A stretch of DNA of 62,322 bases, from NCBI GenBank assembly GCA_947452365.1, contig CANGCO010000008.1:1-62322 (forward strand). The letters are read 5' to 3'. The first letter of the stretch is position 1. Every line of letters starts with the position of its first letter. The notes under the pieces were generated by a model. The model did no database searches. It saw only the letters and a list, made by a program, of their open reading frames with translations, and had not been told where the DNA came from. Source of the stretch: Caulobacteraceae bacterium. Lineage in GTDB: Bacteria > Pseudomonadota > Alphaproteobacteria > Caulobacterales > Caulobacteraceae. Both the position numbers and the translations under genes were made by a program. Positions 35,018 to 42,739 of the stretch are shown here, in pieces.

Positions 35018-36487
35018 ATGGATTTATCGACCCTTCAGGCCCAGCTTACGGCCATTTCCGGCCGTAAAATCGTCTGTATCGGCGATCTGATGATTGATCG
35101 CTATGTCTATGGTGACGTGGCCAGGATCTCGCCTGAGGCCCCGATTCCGGTTTTGGCCAAGACGGCTGAGACGGTCATGCTCGGCGCTGTTGGCAATGTG
35201 GCGCGCAATGTTGCGGCCTTGGGCGGGCAAGCAGTCTTGTGTGCGCCCATGGGCGATGATGCGGTCGGCCAAGAGCTTGCGGCCCTGGTTGAGGCAGAGC
35301 CCGGCCTGATCGGCCATCTGGTGCCCCAGGCCGGACGCCAAACCACGGTCAAGGTGCGGTTTGTTGCCAGCGGCCAGCAATTACTGCGCGTCGATTCTGA
35401 AACCGCTAGTGCGATTTCGCCAGAAGCCGAGGCGGGCCTGATCGCGGCGCTTGAGGCGGCTATTGCCGATTGCGGCGCGGTGGTCTTGTCAGACTATGCC
35501 AAGGGCACGGTCACTGCCGCCGTGATCAAGGCCGCTCAAGCCGCCGCGACCAAGGCCGGTGTGCCCCTAATTGTTGACCCCAAGGGCCGAAGCTTTTCAA
35601 AGTACGGCCCCGTAGACCTGATCAAGCCCAATGCCGGGGAATTAGCTCTCGCTGTCGATCTGCCGGTCTATACCGATGCCCAGACCGAGGCGGCCCTGCT
35701 CGCGGCCCTAGCCTCCTGCGAGGCCAAGGCCATACTGGTTACCCGCGCCGCCCAAGGCATGTCCCTGGCCGTGCGCGGACAGGCTGTGGTGCATTTCCAC
35801 GCCAAGCCTAGGGAGGTTTTCGATGTGTCCGGCGCAGGCGATACCGGGCTTGCCGCCCTTGGCCTTGCCTTGGCGGCAAAAGCCGATCTCGCCAGCGCGA
35901 TCGAATTGGCCATACTGGCCTCAGGCGTTGTGGTCGAAAAGGCGGGGACGGCGACGGCTAGCCCCGCTGATCTGATCGGCGCAGAACTGGCCGCCCATAT
36001 GGCCCCGACCGAGGCCAAGATTGTCACGCCAGAATCCATGCAGCAGATTGTCAGTGGCTGGCGCGCCGCGGGTTTAAAGGTTGGCTTTACCAATGGCTGT
36101 TTTGATATTTTGCATCGCGGCCATGTTGCCTATCTGGCCCAGTCGCGGGGCTGGTGCGATCGGCTGATTGTCGGCTTGAATACTGACCGCTCGATCCGAG
36201 TGCTCAAGGGGCCAGAGCGGCCGATCAATGATCTGGAATCGCGCGCCCTAGTTTTGGCTGGTTTGGCGCATGTGGACCTTGTTGTGCCTTTTGATGAGGA
36301 CACCCCACTAAATCTCATTGCGGCCGCGCGCCCAGACGTCCTGATCAAGGGGGCCGACTATACCGAGGCCACTGTGGTCGGGGGTGATCTGGTCAAGGCC
36401 TATGGTGGACAGGTGCGTCTTGCGGCCCTGGTGGACGGCTATTCCACTACGGCCGCGATTGCGCGGTTCAAAAAGGACGCATTGTGA
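35018..36487 (+). CDS. hldE: bifunctional D-glycero-beta-D-manno-heptose-7-phosphate kinase / 1-phosphate adenylyltransferase HldE
   Basis: 489 residues, two domains. Residues 1-320 are a ribokinase-like sugar kinase (IVCIGDLMIDRYVYGDVARI; late EVFDVSGAGDTGLAALGLAL with the catalytic Asp). Residues 340-489 are a nucleotidyltransferase (VGFTNGCFDILHRGHVAYL with the HxGH motif; PDVLIKGADYTE). Makes ADP-glycero-manno-heptose for the LPS core. Typical length and order. Ends by GTGA overlap with hldD. The G-x-G-D motif reads AGDTG where many members have AGDT[VF]. Confidence 0.96.
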   Translation: MDLSTLQAQLTAISGRKIVCIGDLMIDRYVYGDVARISPEAPIPVLAKTAETVMLGAVGNVARNVAALGGQAVLCAPMGDDAVGQELAALVEAEPGLIGHLVPQAGRQTTVKVRFVASGQQLLRVDSETASAISPEAEAGLIAALEAAIADCGAVVLSDYAKGTVTAAVIKAAQAAATKAGVPLIVDPKGRSFSKYGPVDLIKPNAGELALAVDLPVYTDAQTEAALLAALASCEAKAILVTRAAQGMSLAVRGQAVVHFHAKPREVFDVSGAGDTGLAALGLALAAKADLASAIELAILASGVVVEKAGTATASPADLIGAELAAHMAPTEAKIVTPESMQQIVSGWRAAGLKVGFTNGCFDILHRGHVAYLAQSRGWCDRLIVGLNTDRSIRVLKGPERPINDLESRALVLAGLAHVDLVVPFDEDTPLNLIAAARPDVLIKGADYTEATVVGGDLVKAYGGQVRLAALVDGYSTTAAIARFKKDAL

Positions 36488-37485
36488 CACGAAGACTGAT
36501 CTTGGTGACCGGCGGTGCCGGGTTTATCGGCTCCAATATTGTCGCAGGCCTGCTTAAGGATCCGTCGCTCGAAGTCGTGGTCTGCGACCGGTTGCGCGGG
36601 GCCGAAAGCGGCAAGTGGCGCAATCTGGCCAAGTCGCCCATCTATGATTTTATTGACCCTGACCAGATCTGGGACTGGCTAACGCGCAACCATAGTGACC
36701 TCGAAGCGATTATTCATCTCGGTGCCATATCTTCGACCTCCGAGCCGGATGCCGACAAGATTATTCAGAATAATTTTTGCCTGTCGCGGGACCTGTTTCG
36801 CTGGTGCACCCAGAATCAGCGCCGTCTGATCTATGCGTCTTCGGCAGCGACCTATGGCGATGGGGAGGCAGGCTTTGATGATGATAATCGCCTTGAGGCC
36901 CTAAAGGCGCTTCGGCCCCTAAACGCCTATGGCTGGTCCAAGGCCTTGTTCGATATTTTTGCCGCGCGTGAGGCAGAGCAGGGCCGCACCCCGCCGCAAT
37001 GGGTCGGCTTGAAATTCTTTAATGTTTATGGCCCTAATGAGTATCACAAGGGCAGCATGCGCTCGGTCGTTGCGCATATTTATCCCAATATTGCCAAGGG
37101 CTTGGGCGTTCAGCTATTTCGCTCGCACAACCCAAACTATGCCGATGGCGGCCAGTTGCGCGATTTTGTCTATGTGCGCGATGTGGCCGATGTTGTGGTC
37201 TGGCTTTTGGACCATGCCGAGGTTAGTGGCGTGTTCAATCTGGGCACTGGGCAAGCAAGAGCCTTTCTGGATCTGGCCCATGCCGCCTTCAAGGCCGCTG
37301 GCCAGACGCCAAATGTCAGCTTTATCGATACGCCCGAACTGATCCGCGACAAGTACCAATATTTTACCCAGGCCAATATGCAGCGGCTAAGGCTAGCGGG
37401 CTATACACGGCCCTTTACCGCCCTCGAGGACGGGGTCGCCGATTATGTCACCAACTTCCTGTCCCAGCCGGATCCTTATCTGTGA
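36484..37485 (+). CDS. hldD: ADP-L-glycero-D-manno-heptose 6-epimerase HldD
   Basis: 333 residues, GTG start overlapping the hldE stop. NAD(P)-dependent epimerase that gives ADP-L-glycero-D-manno-heptose. Rossmann start ILVTGGAGFIGSNIVAGL, IHLGAISSTSE, the catalytic set SSAATYGDG and Y-x3-K in NAYGWSKALFD, KFFNVYGPNEYHKG and LRDFVYVRDVADVV. All typical of HldD rather than a general SDR epimerase. Completes the heptose pathway together with hldE. The next small gene overlaps its stop (GTGA). Confidence 0.96.
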   Translation: MTRRLILVTGGAGFIGSNIVAGLLKDPSLEVVVCDRLRGAESGKWRNLAKSPIYDFIDPDQIWDWLTRNHSDLEAIIHLGAISSTSEPDADKIIQNNFCLSRDLFRWCTQNQRRLIYASSAATYGDGEAGFDDDNRLEALKALRPLNAYGWSKALFDIFAAREAEQGRTPPQWVGLKFFNVYGPNEYHKGSMRSVVAHIYPNIAKGLGVQLFRSHNPNYADGGQLRDFVYVRDVADVVVWLLDHAEVSGVFNLGTGQARAFLDLAHAAFKAAGQTPNVSFIDTPELIRDKYQYFTQANMQRLRLAGYTRPFTALEDGVADYVTNFLSQPDPYL

Positions 37486-37679
37486 GCGCCAATAACAATC
37501 CCGCTGCCCAATCAGCGGCCATGAGCCTGATTGCGCAATATGGCGATGATGCCGAGGTGATTGCCGTGATGCGGGCCGCAGAACTCGCGGCTATCGGCGA
37601 TGTTCAAGGCCTTGAGCATTGGGACGCCGTACGCGCGGCGATTATGGCCTTTGATGCGGGCGAAGGCACACGCCAATAG
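37482..37679 (+). CDS. small helical hypothetical protein behind hldD
   Basis: 65 residues, GTG start overlapping the hldD stop by four bases, which favours a real, coupled gene. The sequence is alanine-rich and probably two or three helices: MSLIAQYGDDAEVIAVMRAA, ELAAIGDVQGLEHWDAVRAAI, with a conserved-looking YGDDA and GD-x2-G-x3-W pattern. I recall small alphaproteobacterial proteins of this pattern (of DUF6961 kind) but am not certain of the family. No membrane segment or catalytic motif. Function unknown. Confidence 0.6.
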   Translation: MSANNNPAAQSAAMSLIAQYGDDAEVIAVMRAAELAAIGDVQGLEHWDAVRAAIMAFDAGEGTRQ

Positions 37680-37752
37680 GCTTATCCACCCTTGCCCCTG
37701 GGCATTGGACTGCTAAGGTTTGCCCAACAAGAAGCCTTTTAGGGAAGATGAA

Positions 37753-39204
37753 ATGGTTGGGATTTCTGCCTGGGGCGCCTATGCGCCGCGCCTGCGCCTT
37801 AGCCGCAAGGCGGTCACCGCCGCCAATGCCTGGATCGCGCCCAATCTGGTCGGCAAGGGCAAGGGCGAGCGGGCCATGGCCAATTGGGACGAGGATGCCT
37901 TGACCATGGCGGTTGAGGCCAGCCGCGATGCCCTAGGCGCCGGCGATGATCGCAGCCATATTGACGCCCTCTATTTTGCCTCGACCACAGCCCCGTTTGC
38001 CGACCGCTTGAATGCTGGGATTGTTTCGGCGGCCTTGACGCTCGAGCGGACCAGCCAGGGCGTCGATATTACCGGCTCGCAGCGTGCAGGCCTAACCGCG
38101 CTTAGCCAGGCGCTGGCGGCGGTGAAATCGGGTTCTTCAAAGGCGGCTCTGGTTGCGGGCGGCGAGCACCGCCGGGCAAGGGCAGCATCGGCGCAGGAAC
38201 TGGACTGGGGCGATGGGGCGGCCGCTTTTGTGGTGTCGACCCAGGACACGGTCGCCGATTTCATCGGTCATGGGGTGGTCACAGCCGACTTTGTCGATCA
38301 TTTCCGCGGCGCCGATGCCGAATTTGACTATCAATGGGAAGAGCGCTGGATCCGCGATGAGGGCATAGCCAAGCTGGCCCCGCCCGCGATCAAACAAGCC
38401 CTAGCCGCGGCGGGTATCGGCGCCGAGGCTGTGACGCAGTTTTGCTTTCCCTGCACGTTTTCAGGCCTAGCCGGCCAGGTGGCCAAGGCCTGCGGTATTC
38501 CGGCTGAAGCTGTGCAAGACAATCTGGCCGCGACCTTGGGTGAGGCGGGCGCAGCCCATGGCCTGATCATGCTGGCCCAGGCGCTCGAAAACGCCAAGGC
38601 GGGCGATATCATTGTTGCGGCGCAATTTGGTCAGGGCTGCGAGGCCCTGGTGTTTCGCGCCACGGGCCTGGTTGCGACCCATCGCCCGGCGCGCGGCGTT
38701 GCAGGTAATCTGGCTGACCGCAAGGAAGAGACTAATTATCTGAAATTCCTGTTCTTCCAAGACCTGGTCGATTGGGAAAAGGGCATGCGGGCGGAAAAGG
38801 ACAATAAGACCGCCCTGACCACGCTCTATCGCAATTCAGACCAGATCTTGGGTCTGGTTGGCGGGCGCTGTACCGAAACTGGCGTGGTGCAATATCCGCG
38901 TACCCGCATCTCGGTTGCCCCGAACAATCCAGCGATTGATACCCAAGAGCCCTATAAATTTGCCGAACGCTCGGCCAGCATATTGTCCTGGTCGGCCGAC
39001 TATCTGACCTTCGCCATGGCCCCGCCCAATCATTACGGCATGATGGTATTTGAGGGCGGCGGGCGCATCTTTATGGACATAACCGATGTCGAGCCCGGCG
39101 AGGTTGAGACCGGCATGGGCGTCAAGATGGTGTTCCGCCTCAAAGAGGTCGACGAAAAGCGCGGCTTTAGGCGCTATTTCTGGAAGGCTGTGCCCAAGCG
39201 CTGA
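37753..39204 (+). CDS. HMG-CoA-synthase/ketosynthase-III-like protein with C-terminal OB-fold (DUF35-like) domain; catalytic Cys replaced by Gln
   Basis: 483 residues from ATG 37753 (AGGGAAG as SD; the earlier TTG is unlikely). Residues 1-330 form a thiolase-fold condensing enzyme: VGISAWGAYAPRLRLSR, YFASTTAPFADRLNAGIV, SGLAGQVAKACGIP. At the position of the active-site Cys in HMG-CoA synthase (ACYGGTAAL) it reads SQRAGLTAL, Gln110 replacing Cys. Residues 355-483 are an OB-fold tail (GVVQYPRTRISVAP; FEGGGRIFMDITDVEPGEVETG) without visible zinc cysteines. It pairs by function with the thiolase at 39937; vapBC lies between. Reaction unknown. Confidence 0.8.
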   Translation: MVGISAWGAYAPRLRLSRKAVTAANAWIAPNLVGKGKGERAMANWDEDALTMAVEASRDALGAGDDRSHIDALYFASTTAPFADRLNAGIVSAALTLERTSQGVDITGSQRAGLTALSQALAAVKSGSSKAALVAGGEHRRARAASAQELDWGDGAAAFVVSTQDTVADFIGHGVVTADFVDHFRGADAEFDYQWEERWIRDEGIAKLAPPAIKQALAAAGIGAEAVTQFCFPCTFSGLAGQVAKACGIPAEAVQDNLAATLGEAGAAHGLIMLAQALENAKAGDIIVAAQFGQGCEALVFRATGLVATHRPARGVAGNLADRKEETNYLKFLFFQDLVDWEKGMRAEKDNKTALTTLYRNSDQILGLVGGRCTETGVVQYPRTRISVAPNNPAIDTQEPYKFAERSASILSWSADYLTFAMAPPNHYGMMVFEGGGRIFMDITDVEPGEVETGMGVKMVFRLKEVDEKRGFRRYFWKAVPKR

Positions 39205-39209
39205 TGGTT

Positions 39210-39605
39210 TCAGGCGACGGCTACAATATCAGTCGCATGGAAGTCCTGGCCCTTGAACAATAAGGGCAGGCCGCGCGACTTGGCCAGCGCATAACTGAAA
39301 CAGTCGCCATAGTTTAGATTGGCCCGGCCCTGGCCACGGCCAAAGCGGGCAAAACCGTCTATGGCGGCGACCAGCAAGGCCTCGTCAAATGGAACGGTAA
39401 CGAGGCCCGCACGATCGATCAGGGCTTCAAGCGCCTTGGCCTCGGTCTCGTCGTCGCGGCTGCGGCGGCAGACGATCCAGCATTCCAGCCTTGTGGCCGC
39501 TGAGATCAAGGCCGGGCCGTCCTGATGGATGTGGCGCAGAAACGCATAGGCCTCCGGCTCACCGCGCAGGATCGCGATCAGGGCCGAGCTATCGACCACG
39601 ATCAT
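39210..39605 (-). CDS. vapC: VapC-type PIN-domain toxin ribonuclease
   Basis: 131 residues. PIN-domain endoribonuclease of a type II toxin-antitoxin pair. The acidic centre is visible: MIVVDSSALIAIL (Asp5), TRLECW (Glu), NYGDCFSYALAKS (Asp) and FKGQDFHATDI (Asp). Targets of VapC toxins are usually tRNA or rRNA loops. Its ATG overlaps the antitoxin stop (ATGA), the normal vapBC order. The pair lies on the minus strand between the ketosynthase-like and thiolase genes, five bases from the former's stop, which looks like a later arrival. Confidence 0.9.
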   Translation of the reverse strand: MIVVDSSALIAILRGEPEAYAFLRHIHQDGPALISAATRLECWIVCRRSRDDETEAKALEALIDRAGLVTVPFDEALLVAAIDGFARFGRGQGRANLNYGDCFSYALAKSRGLPLLFKGQDFHATDIVAVA

Positions 39606-39862
39606 TTTGGCAGGCCATTCTCGTCATAAAGCATCTGGTCATGCGTTCGAGCATCGCGCAGGGGCAGGGCCGCCAAGGTCTGTTGCAAGCCGCGTGTGTA
39701 TTGCCAAAGCGCGTCAAAATCACCGTCAGACCCTGTATCGGGAAGGGTTTCGAGCCTTTGCCGCAGCGCCGTCGTCACGGCTTCGGTCAGGGTTTCGCCT
39801 GTCCGTTGGGCGACTTCTCTAGCGAGGCGATCAGCCTCTTCACTGCGTATATACAAGCTCAT
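39602..39862 (-). CDS. vapB: VapB-type antitoxin (Rv0623-like)
   Basis: 86 residues. N-terminal MSLYIRSEEADRLAREVAQR and TGETLTEAVTTALRQRLE form the ribbon-helix-like DNA-binding part of the Rv0623/PSK family; the C-terminal part (RTHDQMLYDENGLPK) should wrap the toxin and block its active site. Two GTATATAC palindromes, one inside the first codons and one just upstream, are its probable operator. The gene is divergent from the thiolase gene, so VapB binding might touch that gene's expression too (inference). Confidence 0.88.
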   Translation of the reverse strand: MSLYIRSEEADRLAREVAQRTGETLTEAVTTALRQRLETLPDTGSDGDFDALWQYTRGLQQTLAALPLRDARTHDQMLYDENGLPK

Positions 39863-39876
39863 TCTTGGGTATATAC
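39847..39876. promoter_or_regulatory. paired GTATATAC palindromes, probable VapB operator
   Basis: The perfect 8-bp palindrome GTATATAC occurs at 39847-39854 and again at 39869-39876, centres 22 bases apart (about two helical turns), bracketing the vapB start codon at 39862. Both share the extended form [CG]GTATATAC. Toxin-antitoxin operons are usually self-repressed through such repeated palindromes. Confidence 0.6.
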
Positions 39877-39936
39877 TCCAATCCTAATCAGAGCGCCACA
39901 TAGAGCGCCTAACACAATCCATTGGGAGTTTGGGAC

Positions 39937-41139
39937 ATGGCCGCAGGCATTCGCGACAAGGTTGCTGTTATTGGTATGGGCTGCTCCAAGTTCGGGGAGC
40001 GGTGGGATGCTGGCCCCGATGACCTGATGGTTGAGGCCTATATTGAGGCCATGGCCGATGCCGGTATCCAGCCCTCGCAACTCGATGCGGCCTGGTTCTC
40101 GACCCATATTGACGAGATCGGGGCGGGCAAGGGCGGCACGCCCATGTCGATCGCCTTGCGCCTGCCCAATATTGCTGTGACCCGGGTGGAAAACTTCTGT
40201 GCCTCAGGCTCGGAAGCCTTTCGCGGCGCGGTCTATGCGGTGGCAGCGGGAGCCGCCGATATTGCCATTGCCGTTGGCATGGAAAAGCTGAAAGACACCG
40301 GCTATGGCGGCCTGCCGACCGGCGCGCCGGGCACGTTGGCGCCCCAGACCATGCCCAATGGCTCAGCCCCCGGCAATTTTGCCCAACTGGCCTCGGCCTA
40401 CCGCGCCAAGCATGGTGTTTCTGCGATCGACCTGAAGCGTGCCATTGCGCATGTCTCGGTCAAGAGCCACGCGAATGGCGCCAAGAATGCCAAGGCGCAT
40501 TTGCAAAAGGCTGTGACCGAGGAACAGGTCATGAATGCGCCGATGATTGCCGAGCCGCTTGGCCTATTTGACTGCTGCGGCGTTTCCGATGGTGCGGCTT
40601 GCGCGATTGTGACCACGCCAGAGATTGCACGCTCGCTCGGCAAGACGGACCTGGTTATGGTCAAGGCCTTGCAGCTATCGGTCTCTAACGGCTCTGAGAG
40701 CCAATATAATGGCTGGGACGGCAGTTATTTCCACACCGCCCGCATTGCGGCCAAAAAGGCCTATCGCGAGGCGGGGATTGAGCGGCCACGCGACCAGATC
40801 TCGATGATCGAGGTGCATGACTGTTTCTCCATCACCGAGCTGGTGACCATGGAAGACCTGTTCATCAGCGAAGAGGGCCAAGGCTGGCGCGATGTTATGG
40901 ACGGCTTTTATGACGCCGATGGCGGCGTGCCCTGCCAGATTGATGGCGGCCTGAAATGCTTTGGCCACCCCATTGGGGCCTCAGGCCTGCGCATGCTCTA
41001 TGAAATGTATCTTCAGCTGCAAGGCCGGGCCGGATCGCGGCAATTGGCCAATCCCAGCCTGGGCATGACCCATAATCTGGGCGGTTCGCCCTCGACCAAT
41101 GTCTGTTCGGTCGCCATAGTCGGGCTCGAAGGGGCCTGA
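39937..41139 (+). CDS. thiolase / acetyl-CoA acetyltransferase family (SCP-x type)
   Basis: 400 residues from ATG 39937 behind GGGAG. Condensing or cleaving thiolase of the SCP2/SCP-x branch. VAVIGMGCSKFGERWD at the start, nucleophile Cys in VENFCASGSEAFRGAV, EVHDCFSITELVTMEDL, and the C-terminal GHPIGASGLRMLYE with the catalytic His. This group commonly pairs with DUF35 OB-fold proteins in lipid or sterol degradation, which fits the OB-containing gene across the vapBC insertion. Substrate unknown. Two alternative hairpins follow its stop. Confidence 0.9.
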   Translation: MAAGIRDKVAVIGMGCSKFGERWDAGPDDLMVEAYIEAMADAGIQPSQLDAAWFSTHIDEIGAGKGGTPMSIALRLPNIAVTRVENFCASGSEAFRGAVYAVAAGAADIAIAVGMEKLKDTGYGGLPTGAPGTLAPQTMPNGSAPGNFAQLASAYRAKHGVSAIDLKRAIAHVSVKSHANGAKNAKAHLQKAVTEEQVMNAPMIAEPLGLFDCCGVSDGAACAIVTTPEIARSLGKTDLVMVKALQLSVSNGSESQYNGWDGSYFHTARIAAKKAYREAGIERPRDQISMIEVHDCFSITELVTMEDLFISEEGQGWRDVMDGFYDADGGVPCQIDGGLKCFGHPIGASGLRMLYEMYLQLQGRAGSRQLANPSLGMTHNLGGSPSTNVCSVAIVGLEGA

Positions 41140-41161
41140 TTACGGCCCCCGCCTTTGGGGG
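41131..41161 (+). other. two mutually exclusive short hairpins at the thiolase / DUF3089 junction
   Basis: GGGGCC (41131-41136) can pair with GGCCCC (41144-41149), or CCCCC (41146-41150) with GGGGG (41157-41161); the two share bases. There is no T-run. The second stem covers the G-rich ribosome site in front of the DUF3089 gene. Could be a weak terminator or a translational switch; the elements are short. Confidence 0.35.
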
Positions 41162-41165
41162 TGAC

Positions 41166-42368
41166 GTGAAGGTCATGACGCGCGGCAAGATGGGCTTTAA
41201 GCGGTGGATCGCCTTGGGGGCTCTGGTTTTTGTCAGCCTTGTGCTGACGGCCGTATTCTATTGGCGCAATGACATCATCCAGGCCTCGCTTGACCCCAAG
41301 CAGCCGTTTCAGACCTATTCGCCGCCGCCAGCGCCTGACTATACTAGGTCGGCAAGTTGGGCTCTGATCCCCGACCGGCCAGACCGCTGGACCGACCGGG
41401 ACCTGCCCGCCGACGTGTTCTTTGTTCACCCGACCACATTTGACGGCGGTAATCACTGGAATGCGCCGATCGACGAGCCAAGGGCGGACCGGCTTTTGAC
41501 CCGGGTCATGCTGCCCAATTATGCCGGGCCGTTTTATCGGGTGGGAAGGATGTTTGCGCCGCGCTATCGCCAGGCCAGCCTCTATTCCCAATTAACCAAT
41601 CGCGACGATGCGCGCGAGGCCAGACGCTTTGCCTATGGCGATGTGCGGGCTGCGTTTCGATACTATCTAGACCATTACAATTTTGGTCGGCCCTTTATCC
41701 TTGTCGGGGTCGAGCAGGGCGGAACCTTGGTGGCGCGCCTGTTGCGGGACGAGATTGCCAGCCAGCCTCGCCGGGTTCGCCAGACGGCCGGTGTCTATAT
41801 GATTGATACTGTTGTGGCGGCGGATGATTATGGTTCAACAGCGATGGTGCCCGCCTGTAGCCATCGTGACCAGGCCCGCTGTGTGGTGGCTTGGACCAGT
41901 GTGCTCGACTCCAATCCAGAGCCGGGCCAAGATCGGGCCAATCGTGCCTCGGTCTGGAAGGGCGATCAACTCGAAGACCTCGCGCCGCGCCAACCCCTCT
42001 GCGTCAATCCCTTGCTCGGCGCGCGAAGCGATGACCCTGCCGGGGTGAAATCTAATCTTGGCGCGGCCAATGTCACCGGCCTGGAATGGGGGGCAAGGCC
42101 AGCCTTCCTGATCCGTCAGGTCGGGGCCCAGTGTGTCGGCGGTCTGTTAAAGGTCACGCGGCCCAAATCGCCGTCCCTGGTGCCCAGCGGCGGCTGGACC
42201 GACCAGCTTAAGCAACCGGCCTTTAGCCTGTTTTATGCCGATCTCGAGGCCGATGCCCAGGCCCGGGTCGCGTCCTTGCTGAACCTGCAAGACTTTCCCA
42301 AGCCCGCCCCGCCAATCGAGCGCCGTGGCGACCAAGGCCGCACACCCGCGCACAAGGTCGGAAACTAG
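41166..42368 (+). CDS. DUF3089 family alpha/beta-hydrolase-like protein lacking the nucleophile Ser
   Basis: 400 residues from GTG 41166 (ATG at 41175 is an equal candidate). One N-terminal transmembrane helix (IALGALVFVSLVLTAVFYW), then the DUF3089 core with ADVFFVHPTTF, NYAGPFYRVGRMFAPRYRQA and a nucleophile-elbow strand. In the family the elbow is GHSQG; here it reads LVGVEQGGTL, with Glu183 in place of Ser. So it may be a non-hydrolytic member. The rest (AWTSVLDSNPEP; GWTDQLKQPAFSLFYADLEA) keeps family spacing. Probably faces the periplasm. CTAG at its end is shared with the convergent DUF6285 gene. Confidence 0.82.
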   Translation: MKVMTRGKMGFKRWIALGALVFVSLVLTAVFYWRNDIIQASLDPKQPFQTYSPPPAPDYTRSASWALIPDRPDRWTDRDLPADVFFVHPTTFDGGNHWNAPIDEPRADRLLTRVMLPNYAGPFYRVGRMFAPRYRQASLYSQLTNRDDAREARRFAYGDVRAAFRYYLDHYNFGRPFILVGVEQGGTLVARLLRDEIASQPRRVRQTAGVYMIDTVVAADDYGSTAMVPACSHRDQARCVVAWTSVLDSNPEPGQDRANRASVWKGDQLEDLAPRQPLCVNPLLGARSDDPAGVKSNLGAANVTGLEWGARPAFLIRQVGAQCVGGLLKVTRPKSPSLVPSGGWTDQLKQPAFSLFYADLEADAQARVASLLNLQDFPKPAPPIERRGDQGRTPAHKVGN

Positions 42369-42739
42369 GCCCCGGCCAGGGCCGCTTTCAGGCCCGAATA
42401 ATTGGGCTGGTCGATCTGGACCTGGTCGATAATGCTGGCGCGCAGATGGGCCAAGAGCGCCGGGTCGGAAATAGCGATCTGACCCTCGCGGATCGCGCCG
42501 CAAAGCGCAGTATTGAGCGCGGTAAAATCTCCATCCTGGTTCAGCAAGGCGCGCAGGCGCAGCGTGGCGGCCTGTTCCGCTGCCTCACCCTGTTGGATTT
42601 CGCGCCGGATGGTGTGCAGGGCATTGACGGCGACGCGGGCCAGGAACACATCGCGGTCCTGAAGCTGCGGCGCGGCGCGGGTCTCGATAAAGCCGATCAC
42701 GGCATCGACCAGTTCAAGGGATGTGGGCTGCAAGATCAT
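42365..42739 (-). CDS. DUF6285 family protein
   Basis: 124 residues, helical. The pattern ELVDAVIGFIETRAAPQL, FLARVAVNALHTIRREIQ and a late HLRASIIDQVQIDQPNYSGL is what I know for DUF6285, a small family almost always next to an ACAD10-like phosphotransferase and acyl-CoA dehydrogenase. Its ATG overlaps the stop of the phosphotransferase gene (ATGA). It may be an accessory subunit of that kinase, but no reaction is known. Stops overlap DUF3089 by four bases. Confidence 0.78.
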   Translation of the reverse strand: MILQPTSLELVDAVIGFIETRAAPQLQDRDVFLARVAVNALHTIRREIQQGEAAEQAATLRLRALLNQDGDFTALNTALCGAIREGQIAISDPALLAHLRASIIDQVQIDQPNYSGLKAALAGA

